Origin: Aurantibrevibacter litoralis
Lineage (GTDB): Bacteria; Bacteroidota; Bacteroidia; Flavobacteriales; Flavobacteriaceae
NCBI RefSeq assembly: GCF_034651555.1
Contig: NZ_JAYEEQ010000022.1
Span: 1 to 51,220, forward strand
Reading direction: 5' to 3'
DNA: 51,220 nt
The position numbers and the translations under genes are program-made. The notes beneath the pieces are model-generated. The model was not told the DNA's origin. It ran no database searches and was given only the letters and a program-made list of their open reading frames with translations. Position 1 is the stretch's first letter; the number at the start of each line of letters is the position of its first letter. Below, in pieces: positions 34,144 through 43,657 of this stretch.

Positions 34144-35529
34144 TTATTTGAAGGATGAATAAAGGTTTCCGAACCCATTGCTGATGCGTCCGTTTTTAAC
34201 AATAATCGCTTTATTAAAATCATCGAAAACCAAATTCTTAGCCATTTCGTTAAAATCGATAATTCGGTATTGTAGGGTCTGATCCAGTTGATGTTTTGTA
34301 AGCAAGGAATTCCATTGTGCCGGATCCGTATTCCAATTGAGACCTATAAAAGCATAATCCGGATGTTTTGCACTTAGTTCATGAACGGTTTTCGAAATTT
34401 TATCGAAATGCCCTAATTGTGTCCCAGACCAAAAGTAGAAAACAACATTCTTGTTTTGCGCGAGTTCCGCCAGAGCTATGTTGTCATGATTCCTATCTTG
34501 AAGTCCTACTGCGGGTAACTCATTGGCAGGTTGCATGTTTTTGATGCCCTCGTACAATTGCGTAATCTCTTTTATATGTCGATTATTTCCAGACAGGGAA
34601 AGGAATTTTTCAATAAACAATTGATTGCTTTCCATATCCTCTTTGGCTTTTAAAAAATAATCTATAGCCACATTCCGGAATAAATTATCCCTTAAATCCT
34701 TGTCTACCACCAAACTATCTATAAGCTCAAGGGTGTGTTTGTTGTAGTGAAGTTTGTCTTTAACCTCATAACTATCCAATCCACAATTGGTAGTGCATGT
34801 CATATAGGACAAATTACCAAAATGGTATTTCATAAAATTGTAATACGGCCTAAAATACGTGAGGTTCGTATTATTGTATGGTATTTGCTTACGATACTCA
34901 TAAAACCCCTTGTTCAACTCGTGAAGTGTTCCTTTACCGGTTCGCTTCTTATGATAAAAAGGGTATTTTTCTTTTGCGATGTACAGATTATAGTCGATAC
35001 TGGCTTTGGCCACTTCTATGGCCTTGTCTGAAAGTTTTACTTGTGTCAGTAATTCATCCAATACTTCGTATTTTGTGTTTCGGAGGGAGTCTATTTTTTT
35101 ACCAAAGTCTTCCGGTTCAAGAATGTAAAGTGTTTCTAAAAAAGGTTTTTCTTCTTCATCCTTTAAAAACATACTCAGCAGAAAATTGTTTATTTCCGCA
35201 CCTTTACCCGTAAAAATGAGCGATTCATCAAAGGCTAACGTATTTAATCGAATAACAAGGCTATCTCCCTTTTCAAAATATACATATTGTAATTCGGGAC
35301 TGTGGTTAAAATGATATAAACCTTCGTCGATGTTGTTCATCTGAAAGAAAAACATATTGTCCTCATTCAATGCAACTGAATCCAGCGTCTTATCATTTTT
35401 ATACAATACAATGTGCCTGTCCGTGGGGTTCACAATCTCACCCGCAAAAAAGACTCTATTTGGTCCTTTTTCTAGCACACTGCATCCCAAAAAAATCAAA
35501 CAAAGTAAAAAATAGATCGTTCTAATCAT
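34144..35529 (-). CDS. Thioredoxin-fold lipoprotein without catalytic cysteines
   Basis: The 461-residue lipoprotein (LIFLGC, Cys16) has a DUF4369-like beta-rich N-terminal region and a long helical middle. Its C-terminal thioredoxin/TlpA-like domain begins near residue 345 (LPAVGLQDRNHDNIALAELAQNKNVVFYFWSGTQLGHF). Where TlpA proteins have WCxxC this one reads WSGTQLG, so the disulphide chemistry is lost. It still has the later KHPDYAFIGLNW and DDFNKAIIVKNGRI strands. A binding or chaperone role in the envelope is more likely than reduction. Confidence 0.8.
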   Translation of the reverse strand: MIRTIYFLLCLIFLGCSVLEKGPNRVFFAGEIVNPTDRHIVLYKNDKTLDSVALNEDNMFFFQMNNIDEGLYHFNHSPELQYVYFEKGDSLVIRLNTLAFDESLIFTGKGAEINNFLLSMFLKDEEEKPFLETLYILEPEDFGKKIDSLRNTKYEVLDELLTQVKLSDKAIEVAKASIDYNLYIAKEKYPFYHKKRTGKGTLHELNKGFYEYRKQIPYNNTNLTYFRPYYNFMKYHFGNLSYMTCTTNCGLDSYEVKDKLHYNKHTLELIDSLVVDKDLRDNLFRNVAIDYFLKAKEDMESNQLFIEKFLSLSGNNRHIKEITQLYEGIKNMQPANELPAVGLQDRNHDNIALAELAQNKNVVFYFWSGTQLGHFDKISKTVHELSAKHPDYAFIGLNWNTDPAQWNSLLTKHQLDQTLQYRIIDFNEMAKNLVFDDFNKAIIVKNGRISNGFGNLYSSFK

Positions 35530-35624
35530 GCAAAACTACTTCACTTATAACAAACAAAGCTAGTAAACCCCATGACTTCCTGCTGTTAATGCTGCGTTAA
35601 AAATGAAATAGGGACGATAACAGG

Positions 35625-35632
35625 TTAAAAAA
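35625..35632. repeat. Left copy of the 8-bp IS target-site duplication
   Basis: TTAAAAAA at 35625-35632 is repeated exactly at 36633-36640, directly outside the two IS ends. Eight AT-rich bases is the duplication size known for the IS1595 family. Confidence 0.8.
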
Positions 35633-36632
35633 TTGTGTATCCGTTTAATGTCCACTTGCCGTAATGCTTGCTATCACTAGCCTGTCAAAGATTCTCTCGC
35701 CGAAATATCTTCTATTTAGCTTGTAGACAAACTCGTTCAGGTATAGTTGTAGGTATTTTGCCTTGATTTTATGGTAGGTCCCCGCAAAGTTTCTTTTGGC
35801 GTTACTGATGGCAATGTGCACCCATTTTAAGGTTTCCTTGGTGGTTTGTTCGTTGGACTTTTCGCTGATGTGCAACTCCACATAATCCGCAATATTGACA
35901 TAAGAAGTACTGTTATCGGTAAAAACAATGGATCCCTCGTTATCTATGGCCTCTTGCAGTGTTTGGTCCGTGCCCCCCATTTTGTGGTCCTTGAGCACTT
36001 TGGCCTTGAAGTACCTGCACTGGCGCTCTACCTTTCCTGTTTCGATATCTTCCAGAACGGTGCTCTCCGCCATTACCATGACATTGGACTTGGTCTTACT
36101 GCCCCGTCCGGCCTTCTGTGCCAAGTGGTCTTTCGCGGAAGCCTCTATGGTAAAATACCCCTCGTCCATTTCTATCATGCCTTCCAAGGTATAGCGATCG
36201 TCCCTTTGCCCCATGGCATTGCGCAGCTTGTGCACCATCGCCCAGACGGGCTCATAGCGTTTGAGCCCCAGTTGGCGCTGTATCTCCTTACTGGAAAAAC
36301 CTTTCTTGGTCGTGCTCAAAAGAAATATGGCCTTGTACCAGACCAGAAAGGACAGTTTAGAGCTTTCCATTATAGTGCCACTGCGAAGGGATATCCTGGC
36401 ATTGCACGACTTGCATTGATAGCTCCATTTGTTCCCAAGCCAATAATGGTCGGTGCCTTGGCAACGGTGGCACACTACCCCTTGCCTGTCCCGCTGCTCC
36501 TTGAAGTGCAGCCTGCAGCTCTTCTCGTCCGTAAAATGTACCCCAAAAGAAAATATATTCATGACCAACTATTTTAAAATCAATACAATATACGAATTAT
36601 TTATCAATTTAGGGGTGTTTACGGATATACAA
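35633..36632. mobile_element. Complete IS1595-type insertion sequence (1000 bp)
   Basis: The element is bounded by terminal inverted repeats TTGTGTATCCGT (35633-35644) and, on the other strand, TTGTATATCCGT (36621-36632), which differ at one base. Both ends are flanked by the 8-bp direct repeat TTAAAAAA. The single transposase gene fills almost the whole element. All parts look intact, so it may be recently active. It lies in the intergenic region between the thioredoxin-like gene and the ABC-F gene. Confidence 0.85.
35645..36562 (-). CDS. IS1595-family (ISXO2-like) transposase
   Basis: The 305-residue DDE transposase has an N-terminal zinc ribbon (CHRCQGTDHYW and YQCKSC near 31-60), a helix-turn-helix (KEIQRQLGLKRYEPVWAMVHKLRNAMG) and the ISXO2 catalytic domain. 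That domain shows MDEGYF for the first Asp, FTDNSTSY for the second and the H-I-x-I-S-N-AKRNFAGTYHKIKAKYLQLYLNEFVYKLNRR end. It looks full length and unbroken. A TTG six bases upstream is also in frame; I chose the ATG at 36562. Confidence 0.93.
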   Translation of the reverse strand: MNIFSFGVHFTDEKSCRLHFKEQRDRQGVVCHRCQGTDHYWLGNKWSYQCKSCNARISLRSGTIMESSKLSFLVWYKAIFLLSTTKKGFSSKEIQRQLGLKRYEPVWAMVHKLRNAMGQRDDRYTLEGMIEMDEGYFTIEASAKDHLAQKAGRGSKTKSNVMVMAESTVLEDIETGKVERQCRYFKAKVLKDHKMGGTDQTLQEAIDNEGSIVFTDNSTSYVNIADYVELHISEKSNEQTTKETLKWVHIAISNAKRNFAGTYHKIKAKYLQLYLNEFVYKLNRRYFGERIFDRLVIASITASGH

Positions 36633-36640
36633 TTAAAAAA
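36633..36640. repeat. Right copy of the 8-bp IS target-site duplication
   Basis: TTAAAAAA here matches 35625-35632 and directly follows the right inverted repeat of the insertion sequence. Confidence 0.8.
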
Positions 36641-36657
36641 TGAGGTTGTAATGATTC

Positions 36658-36688
36658 TTGGTTTAGGGTACATATTTAGCTACTTTTG
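36658..36688 (+). promoter_or_regulatory. Promoter of the ABC-F gene
   Basis: TTGG at 36658-36661 (-33) and TACTTTTG at 36681-36688 (-7) are separated by 19 bases, the usual Bacteroidota spacing. The insertion sequence ends only 18 bases upstream, so it left the core promoter whole. Confidence 0.7.
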
Positions 36689-36708
36689 CAAAAAAATAAA
36701 ATCGACCT

Positions 36709-38337
36709 ATGCTAAGTACCACTAATTTGTCTGTTCAGTTTGGGAAAAGAGTGCTTTTTGATGACGTTAATGTAACCTTTACCGCAGGAAACTGTTATGG
36801 GATTATCGGAGCCAACGGGGCAGGAAAATCTACTTTTTTAAAATTATTGACCAAGCAAATGGATCCTACCTCGGGACATGTAACGCTGGAACCCGGCAAG
36901 CGCATGTCGGTTTTGGAACAAAACCATAATGCGCACGATGAACATACTGTTTTGGAAGCCGTAGTGATGGGTAATAAGCCCTTATTTGCCATTAAAAAAG
37001 AGATGGATGACCTGTATGCCGATTACGATGATAAGAATGCCGATAGAATAGGGGAGTTGCAAGTACAGTTTGAAGAAATGAACGGTTGGAATGCGGAAAG
37101 TGATGCCGCAGCCCTTTTGTCCAACTTAGGGATTTCCGAAGACTTTCACTATACCGTAATGGGAGATTTAGATGCCAAATTAAAGGTTAGGGTTTTATTG
37201 GCGCAAGCGCTTTTTGGCAACCCCGATGTATTGGTTATGGATGAGCCTACCAACGATTTGGATTATGAAACCATAAATTGGTTAGAGCATTTCTTAGCCC
37301 ATTATGAAAATACCGTTATTGTAGTTTCTCACGACCGCCATTTTTTAGATTCGGTATGTACACATATAGGGGATATCGATTTTGGAAAGCTCAACCTGTA
37401 TTCCGGAAATTACACTTTTTGGTATGAAAGTAGTCAGCTAGCGGCTCGCCAAAGGGCACAGCAGAACAAAAAATCGGAGGAAAAAGCCAAAGAACTACAA
37501 GAATTTATTATGCGGTTTAGTGCCAACGTTGCCAAAAGCAAGCAAGCTACCTCAAGAAAGAAAATGCTGTCTAAATTAAAAATAGAGGATATAAAACCTT
37601 CCAGCAGACGGTATCCGGCCATTATTTTTGATCAGGAAAGAGAGGCGGGCGATCAGATTTTAAATGTGGAAAATCTTAGTGCACATACCGAAGATGGCGA
37701 GCTCCTTTTTCAAAATGTAACTTTTAATTTAGCCAAAGGCGACAAGGTGGCTCTATTAGCTAGAGACTCCCGTGCCACAACAGCACTTTATGAGATTTTG
37801 AACGGTCATAAGAAAGCAACAGAAGGCAATTTTCAATGGGGAATTACCACGTCTCAATCGTATCTTCCGGCAGACAATTCACATTTCTTTACAGACAATT
37901 CCAATTTGGTAGATTGGTTGCGCCAATGGGCCAAAACCGAAGAAGAGCGCGAAGAAGTTTTTATTCGCGGGTTTTTGGGTAAAATGCTATTCAGCGGCGA
38001 AGAAGCCTTAAAAAAATGCACCGTACTTTCGGGGGGCGAAAAGGTGCGTTGTATGCTTAGTAGAATGATGATGATACGCGCCAATGTGTTATTATTGGAT
38101 GAACCTACCAATCACCTGGATTTAGAAAGCATTACCACATTTAATAACTCTTTGAAGAATTTTAAAGGCACGGTACTTTTTACCACACATGACCATGAAT
38201 TTGCAGAAACCGTGGCCAGTAGAATCATAGAATTGACCCCCAAAGGTAATATTGATCGGTATTTAACGTTTGATGAATATATGGCCGACAAATCACTTAA
38301 GGAATTACGAAATAAAATGTACGCAGTGCCGGTTTAA
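36709..38337 (+). CDS. ABC-F family ATPase, YbiT-like, with degenerate motifs
   Basis: ABC-F proteins bind the ribosomal E site and adjust stalled or antibiotic-bound ribosomes. The 542-residue protein has two ABC modules. The first has Walker A GANGAGKST near 34-42 and Walker B VLVMDEPTNDLDYET near 177, but its signature reads LDAKLKVRV instead of LSGGxKxRV. The second keeps LSGGEKVRCMLSR and LLLDEPTNHLDLES but its Walker A region is ARDSRATTALYE, lacking the GK[ST]. A linker with charged helices (ARQRAQQNKKSEEKAKELQEFI) joins them. The pattern suggests one active ATP site rather than two. Its product is soluble, with no membrane part. Confidence 0.88.
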   Translation: MLSTTNLSVQFGKRVLFDDVNVTFTAGNCYGIIGANGAGKSTFLKLLTKQMDPTSGHVTLEPGKRMSVLEQNHNAHDEHTVLEAVVMGNKPLFAIKKEMDDLYADYDDKNADRIGELQVQFEEMNGWNAESDAAALLSNLGISEDFHYTVMGDLDAKLKVRVLLAQALFGNPDVLVMDEPTNDLDYETINWLEHFLAHYENTVIVVSHDRHFLDSVCTHIGDIDFGKLNLYSGNYTFWYESSQLAARQRAQQNKKSEEKAKELQEFIMRFSANVAKSKQATSRKKMLSKLKIEDIKPSSRRYPAIIFDQEREAGDQILNVENLSAHTEDGELLFQNVTFNLAKGDKVALLARDSRATTALYEILNGHKKATEGNFQWGITTSQSYLPADNSHFFTDNSNLVDWLRQWAKTEEEREEVFIRGFLGKMLFSGEEALKKCTVLSGGEKVRCMLSRMMMIRANVLLLDEPTNHLDLESITTFNNSLKNFKGTVLFTTHDHEFAETVASRIIELTPKGNIDRYLTFDEYMADKSLKELRNKMYAVPV

Positions 38338-38459
38338 ATTGTGTAACCTCCCAAATCGCACAAATTTAATTCATTAGGTACTGCTTTAGTCGATTTTTCG
38401 GTTGTACCGCATGGCATTGGGCTATGCCCTTTTGAAGCGTTGAACCAAAAACAGTGGCA

Positions 38460-39593
38460 ATGAAGATAACCTACTTTAGCTTCGTAATGGCATTTATTGT
38501 CATAAGCTGTTCCGAATCGGAAATCAGTTCGCCTTTACCCGTTGAAGGAGAAAGCGTAGATGTAACGTATACCTTGTTGTTACAAAGCAACGGAAGTCTT
38601 TCTTCAATGAATTTGCACGCAAATCGAGAAACTATAACCGCACAATTTGGTGAAAGTGCCTTTCCCAACGAAATATTTCCGGAGCATATACATCGAAATC
38701 AGAATGAATTAAGTTGGTATAGCCATAAAACGGATTGCAAAGGAAAAATTACGGTCTTTAATTTTGAAACGGCAACTTTATGGCAAACAGAAGCCTTCAA
38801 CGATTTTTCGGATTGTGATCTTACCATACATGCCATTTCACATTCTGACACCCAGTTCTTTATAGCTTATGAAGTAACCAACGAAGGAAAAGAGCATCAC
38901 TATAATATCCGTTTGGTTTCTAGGTCAGCGTCAGGGGAAAATCCTGTTACGATTGATATACCCATCGCACATAAACCCATTCAACTTTTGGCAAACGAGA
39001 ACCGCTTGTTTGTGTTAACCGGCGATGAAGAGGAATCAAACACCTATGTATTAAAGGTACTAAATCTTCAATCTCAAACGTGGATTCATGAAAAAAATCT
39101 AGGTGAACATGTTCAAAAAATCATAAAAACAGATCTTGGACATGTACTTATTGCCTATCCTAGGCTTCATAGCATAGTAGATGCCAACACGCTCATAAAC
39201 CTTACTGAAGTGCGCTATAATGAAGGCTTTGAAACTAAATTGGGTGAGGCATCTTCGGAGTTTTTGCACGGTGATCGTATGTTTTTTGCCAGACCGTCTG
39301 CATTGTCTCCAAATTACGATCACGTGCCTGCCGTGTACACCTTTGAAACGAACACTGTTATTCTTTTTCTCTACGAGAATTTTTTAAGCGTAGAGGAACG
39401 CGAATTTCTTTTCGAAATTGAAGATACAACCTTAGTAGCCTATGATCATTTAAACGATGTTTTGCTAATAGGTTACAGAAAGAAAGGAATTGCACATTTA
39501 GGGGGTATATTGCGCATTACGCTCGGGAACGCTCCCAAATTAATAGATCATACCAACCTAAACGGAGTACCCTACGCATTCTTTATGCCCTAA
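38460..39593 (+). CDS. Hypothetical surface lipoprotein, beta-rich
   Basis: The 377-residue product has a lipoprotein signal (IVISC, Cys17). The rest is strand-rich with repeated patterns such as NRLFVLTGDEEESNTYVLKVLNLQSQTW and GHVLIAYPRLHSIVDANTLI that recall beta-propeller blades. No catalytic motif is seen and I do not recognise the family. In-frame GTG at 38454 would add two residues; ATG at 38460 preferred. It follows the ABC-F gene with about 120 bases between. Confidence 0.7.
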   Translation: MKITYFSFVMAFIVISCSESEISSPLPVEGESVDVTYTLLLQSNGSLSSMNLHANRETITAQFGESAFPNEIFPEHIHRNQNELSWYSHKTDCKGKITVFNFETATLWQTEAFNDFSDCDLTIHAISHSDTQFFIAYEVTNEGKEHHYNIRLVSRSASGENPVTIDIPIAHKPIQLLANENRLFVLTGDEEESNTYVLKVLNLQSQTWIHEKNLGEHVQKIIKTDLGHVLIAYPRLHSIVDANTLINLTEVRYNEGFETKLGEASSEFLHGDRMFFARPSALSPNYDHVPAVYTFETNTVILFLYENFLSVEEREFLFEIEDTTLVAYDHLNDVLLIGYRKKGIAHLGGILRITLGNAPKLIDHTNLNGVPYAFFMP

Positions 39594-39626
39594 AAGCATC
39601 ATCACATAGGTATCAAACGGTACCAC

Positions 39627-40463
39627 TTACGAATTAAAATACTTGCTATTCCATATCGCCGGATTAAAATTCTTTCCCAAAGCGCAGCCATAAAATAGGA
39701 CTACAGCCACCACAGATTTAAATATAAAAAAGAAAATAATCCAAAACTCATTCGCACTTAACGATTTTGAAAAAAGTCCGTTCGGTACCGCTAGTGATAT
39801 AAAATAACTACCCAAAGCGAGTACTAGCACTAAATTAATGACATTCTTAAAAGGCCACATGGCTAATTTTCGCAAAGGATGCAAATCGTTACCCCATTTA
39901 TGAATCAGGTAATAGTATCCATTGCCTATAGGCGCAAACAGCAGGGGATCGTCTACATTGTCCAGTTTAAATAGCTTTGAGGGTGCCATGATTTTAAATC
40001 CTTTAATTTCAATCTGGTGTATGGCTTCCAGTTGTTTTATTTTAGAAATAGCCTCCGGGGGAATAACACCTTTAAAATAACGGGAATCTAAAAAGCGAAG
40101 TCGATAATCAATACAAATAGCCCGTATTTGCGAAATGTGGTAAATATGTTGTGTTTCCAATGCATCAAAATCAAAAAGATTATCCGCCGTCGTTTTCCCC
40201 GTGGCTATATTCTTTTCAATTCGATTTTTGGCTAAGGTATCTTTTTGCAATATGGAAAGCACATTTTGGAGAATTTGATCCTCCATATTGGCTTTTGCTC
40301 GATACCGGGTCAACTTTTCGGCAAGATCAATTTTTTTTAGGTACATTTTCTTTTTCTTTTTAGCATTTCTTTCAAAGTTAAGGAATTCCTTTTTTGTCAT
40401 AGAACACTCCGCTATACATTCAATTGTTAATATTGCGTTAATTGTAATATTCTCATTTTTCAT
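39627..40463 (-). CDS. Hypothetical membrane protein
   Basis: The 278-residue protein is helical and basic at the N terminus (KKEFLNFERNAKKKKKMYLKK). Two transmembrane segments lie near the C terminus (VINLVLVLALGSYFISLAV and FWIIFFFIFKSVVAVVLFYGCAL). The middle carries DPLLFAPIGNGYYYLIHKWGNDL, which might be a lid or sensing part. I do not know a family. The start could also be Met22 (MTKKEF), since the first 21 residues have a different character. It is convergent with the lipoprotein gene at 38460. Confidence 0.65.
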   Translation of the reverse strand: MKNENITINAILTIECIAECSMTKKEFLNFERNAKKKKKMYLKKIDLAEKLTRYRAKANMEDQILQNVLSILQKDTLAKNRIEKNIATGKTTADNLFDFDALETQHIYHISQIRAICIDYRLRFLDSRYFKGVIPPEAISKIKQLEAIHQIEIKGFKIMAPSKLFKLDNVDDPLLFAPIGNGYYYLIHKWGNDLHPLRKLAMWPFKNVINLVLVLALGSYFISLAVPNGLFSKSLSANEFWIIFFFIFKSVVAVVLFYGCALGKNFNPAIWNSKYFNS

Positions 40464-40548
40464 CGTTGGCCAAATCCTAAATTATTGTATCTTGTCGATG
40501 AAATAATACCGTTCATCGGGTATTATTCAAGCCCTAAATAGCTACCTA

Positions 40549-41115
40549 ATGACTAAGAGCACCGCTACGTGTACTGTAGTACTTTTTTTGCTGTTGACGA
40601 ATCTTTTATCGGCACAGACCAGTGCCTTGTCCTCTATTTCGATGATTCCTGAGAAATCGATTATAGAAAGTGCGGCAGCCTCGGAAAACTTAAAAACGCT
40701 TATGGCGATTATAAGGGCGGCAGACTTAGAGGATATTTTGAGCAACGATGGTCCATTTACGGTATTCGCCCCATCGGACACAGCGTTTCAAAAATTTTCA
40801 AAAGAAAAGATGGCGCACCTTTTTCATCCTGCAAATAAAAAAGAGCTTTTTGCTTTGTTAACCTACCACATTGTAGCGGGTAATTTTACCGGGGCAAAAA
40901 TTTTAAAAGCCCTAAGTCAGGGCGAAGGTGAAGCCTCTTTTACGACAATACAAGGCACAGAAATTAAGGCCACCCTGCGTGGAATCGATATTATTCTTAC
41001 GGACCATTTAGGCAATTCTGCTGCCATTACCACCGCCGACGCCGCACAATGTAATGGGGTTATTCATGAAATTGATGGGGTAATAGTACCTAAAAGTGGT
41101 AATTTCTTACCGTAA
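40549..41115 (+). CDS. Fasciclin (FAS1) domain protein
   Basis: The 188-residue exported protein has a signal peptide ending LLSAQ near residue 24 and one FAS1 domain over about 35-185. The conserved H1 box is NDGPFTVFAPSDTAFQKF and the H2 box is LLTYHIVAG. The C-terminal NGVIHEIDGVIVP is also standard. FAS1 domains are adhesion modules at the cell surface. Its stop overlaps the end of convergent pheT by nine bases. Confidence 0.92.
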   Translation: MTKSTATCTVVLFLLLTNLLSAQTSALSSISMIPEKSIIESAAASENLKTLMAIIRAADLEDILSNDGPFTVFAPSDTAFQKFSKEKMAHLFHPANKKELFALLTYHIVAGNFTGAKILKALSQGEGEASFTTIQGTEIKATLRGIDIILTDHLGNSAAITTADAAQCNGVIHEIDGVIVPKSGNFLP

Positions 41116-43533
41116 CTCCGCATGTAATTCCGTTTCAAAACTATACTGTAGTTTTTTCATTACCTTATCTATTTGCTTATCCGTTAAGGTGCTATTATCA
41201 TCCTGAAGCAAGAAGCTTACGGCGTAAGACTTCTTTCCGTGTGGTAAATTGTTTCCCGTATACACATCAAATAAACGCATTTCTTTAAGTAATTTTTTTT
41301 CCGTCTTAAAAGCAAGTTGTTCTACCTCTTGGTAAGAAACCGACTCTTGAAGCAATAAGGCCAAGTCCCTTCTTACCTCGGGATATTTCGGAATCTCCTT
41401 GTACAAAATTTGAGTACCTGCAATTCGTTTTAGTAGAAGATCCCATTTAAAATCGGCAAAGAAGACGTCTTGCTTTATTTCAAAAGGTGCAAGAAAGGCT
41501 CTTTTTACAATCCCCAGTTCTACAAGTGTTTGTCCTTCACTACTCAAGGAAATACCTTCAGAAAATATGGGTACGTGTGCAGCTGCGGTTTGCCACTGGG
41601 TAAGTCCAAGTCTTCTGAGCACCCCTTCGACCAGCGACTTTACGGTGTAGAAATGTATTTTCTCGGGAGATTTTACCCAATTCTCTTCACTATCATTTCC
41701 GGTTAAAAAAAGAGCGAGATGCTTATTTTCATTATGATCAGGGGTATGGTTATGGTAGGTTTTTCCAAATTCAAAAAATTTTAGATGCTGCTTTTTTCGG
41801 TTTATGTTGTGTTTGATGGCTTCCAAACCGGAAAAGAGCATGGTTTGCCGCATCACGGACAAGTCTAGTCCAAGAGGGTTTAGTAACGCAACAGGTTTTT
41901 CGGGGTAAATTTCCGGAAATAGTTCGCCATATTTTGGGGCGGTAAAGCTATTGGTCAGAATTTCGAAAAACCCTTGTGCGGCCAAGCTATTTCCAACGAT
42001 ATTTTGAACTTTATAATCCTCATATTTGGAAGTTTTGGCCACTGAGGCGTTTAGTTTTTCTTTGGAAGCTACATTATTGTAGCCATAAATTCGTAAAATT
42101 TCTTCTATAACATCTACCTCGCGCTGTACGTCTACTCGATAAAAGGGAATACTAAGACCCAATCCGGATTCGGAAACATTTCTAATTTTTATATCCAAAG
42201 ACGCCAAAATAGCCTTTATGGTATCTGTTGGAATTTCCTGACCGATCAATTTATTAATCTTACTGAACGTAAGGAATACTTGGTAATCTTCTTTCTTTTT
42301 TGGATACACATCCACAAGATCGGATGTAATATCTCCGCCGGCAATTTCCTTAATTAGAAGGGCGGCACGTCGTAAACTGTAGTCCACATTTTCTATATCT
42401 ACCCCTCGTTCAAACCGAAAGGATGCATCGGTTGCGAGGCCATGCCGTTTCGCGGTCTTCCGAATTGCTATAGGATTAAAATACGCACTTTCCAGAAAAA
42501 TAGACGTGGTAGTTTCCGTAATCCCGGAATTCATACCACCAAATACCCCGGCAATACACAACGGCTTTTCAGCGTCGCAAATCATGAGATCTTCGCTACT
42601 CAATTTTCGTTCTACACCGTCTAAGGTTACAAAAGGAGAACCTTCGGGTAGTGTTTTTACTAAAATTTTACCTCCTTTTATCTTGCCAGCATCAAAAGCG
42701 TGTAGGGGTTGGCCTAACTCGTGCATTACATAATTGGTGGCATCTACAAGATTGTTCTTAGGTGTAATGCCAATAGCTCGCAATCTGTTTTTTAACCAAT
42801 CCGGAGAAGGTTGTACTATGAGATTGCTAAGTGTTAATCCACAATAGCGAGGTGCTAGATCATTGTTGAGAATATCAACATCAATTTTTAAAGATCGGTT
42901 CAACACATTAAAATGACTTACGGGCGGTGTTATAAGTTCTTTCTGTATGCCTTTTTGTTTCATTCCGGCCCTAAGATCGCGAGCTACCCCAAAATGACTC
43001 ATGGCATCGGCCCTGTTAGGAGTGAGGCCAATCTCAAAAACTTCATCATTTTCCAGCTCAAACACCGAAGCGCAAGGCGTGCCTACAGGCAAATCCTCGC
43101 TAAGTACCATAATGCCTTCGTGGTTGGTACCTAATCCCAGTTCATCTTCGGCACATAACATACCCTGACTTTCTTCTCCACGGATTTTCCCATTTTTTAT
43201 CGTTAATTCGGTACCATTACTCATGTATAATGTGGTACCTGCGGTGGCGACGGCTACTTTTTGACCCTGTTGCACATTGGGCGCACCACATACAATTTGC
43301 AAAGGCGATTCGCGACCAATAGCAACCGTGGTAAGTTTCAATTTATCGGCATTGGGGTGCTTCTCACAACTGAGCACCTGACCAACGACCACACCTTTTA
43401 ATCCTCCTTTGACCGATTCGAATGTCGTAACACTTTCCACCTCTAAACCTAAGTCGGTTAAAAGTTCAGCTGTGCGTGATGCCTCCCAATCTATTTTTAA
43501 GAACTGTTTTAACCAGTTGTACGAAATCTTCAT
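41107..43533 (-). CDS. pheT: Phenylalanyl-tRNA synthetase beta subunit
   Basis: PheT joins PheS in the alpha2-beta2 enzyme that charges tRNA-Phe. The 808-residue product shows the N-terminal MKISYNWLKQFLKID, the EMAP-like tRNA-binding domain near 40-150 (HPNADKLKLTTVAIG and IVCGAPNV), the B3/B4 editing domain with APRYCGLTL near 225, and the B5 domain. The core domain carries QREVDVIEEILRIYGYNN, and the FDX-ACB anticodon domain lies at the C terminus (FKTEKKLLKEMRLFDVYTG). pheS is not in the window. The ending overlaps the FAS1 gene. Confidence 0.97.
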   Translation of the reverse strand: MKISYNWLKQFLKIDWEASRTAELLTDLGLEVESVTTFESVKGGLKGVVVGQVLSCEKHPNADKLKLTTVAIGRESPLQIVCGAPNVQQGQKVAVATAGTTLYMSNGTELTIKNGKIRGEESQGMLCAEDELGLGTNHEGIMVLSEDLPVGTPCASVFELENDEVFEIGLTPNRADAMSHFGVARDLRAGMKQKGIQKELITPPVSHFNVLNRSLKIDVDILNNDLAPRYCGLTLSNLIVQPSPDWLKNRLRAIGITPKNNLVDATNYVMHELGQPLHAFDAGKIKGGKILVKTLPEGSPFVTLDGVERKLSSEDLMICDAEKPLCIAGVFGGMNSGITETTTSIFLESAYFNPIAIRKTAKRHGLATDASFRFERGVDIENVDYSLRRAALLIKEIAGGDITSDLVDVYPKKKEDYQVFLTFSKINKLIGQEIPTDTIKAILASLDIKIRNVSESGLGLSIPFYRVDVQREVDVIEEILRIYGYNNVASKEKLNASVAKTSKYEDYKVQNIVGNSLAAQGFFEILTNSFTAPKYGELFPEIYPEKPVALLNPLGLDLSVMRQTMLFSGLEAIKHNINRKKQHLKFFEFGKTYHNHTPDHNENKHLALFLTGNDSEENWVKSPEKIHFYTVKSLVEGVLRRLGLTQWQTAAAHVPIFSEGISLSSEGQTLVELGIVKRAFLAPFEIKQDVFFADFKWDLLLKRIAGTQILYKEIPKYPEVRRDLALLLQESVSYQEVEQLAFKTEKKLLKEMRLFDVYTGNNLPHGKKSYAVSFLLQDDNSTLTDKQIDKVMKKLQYSFETELHAELR

Positions 43534-43657
43534 TACCTATTTTATAAGCACCAAATATAAAACAATGCCCTAAGACATTCAATACGGAGGGTTCCGATTT
43601 GCTTTATATTTTTTTAAATGTTTATTTTACAGCCATTAACGAAAAATAAGCATAAGA

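Noticed and set aside
35846..36577. Long plus-strand frame across the insertion sequence
   Set aside because: It is antisense to a clear ISXO2-type transposase and has no family motifs.
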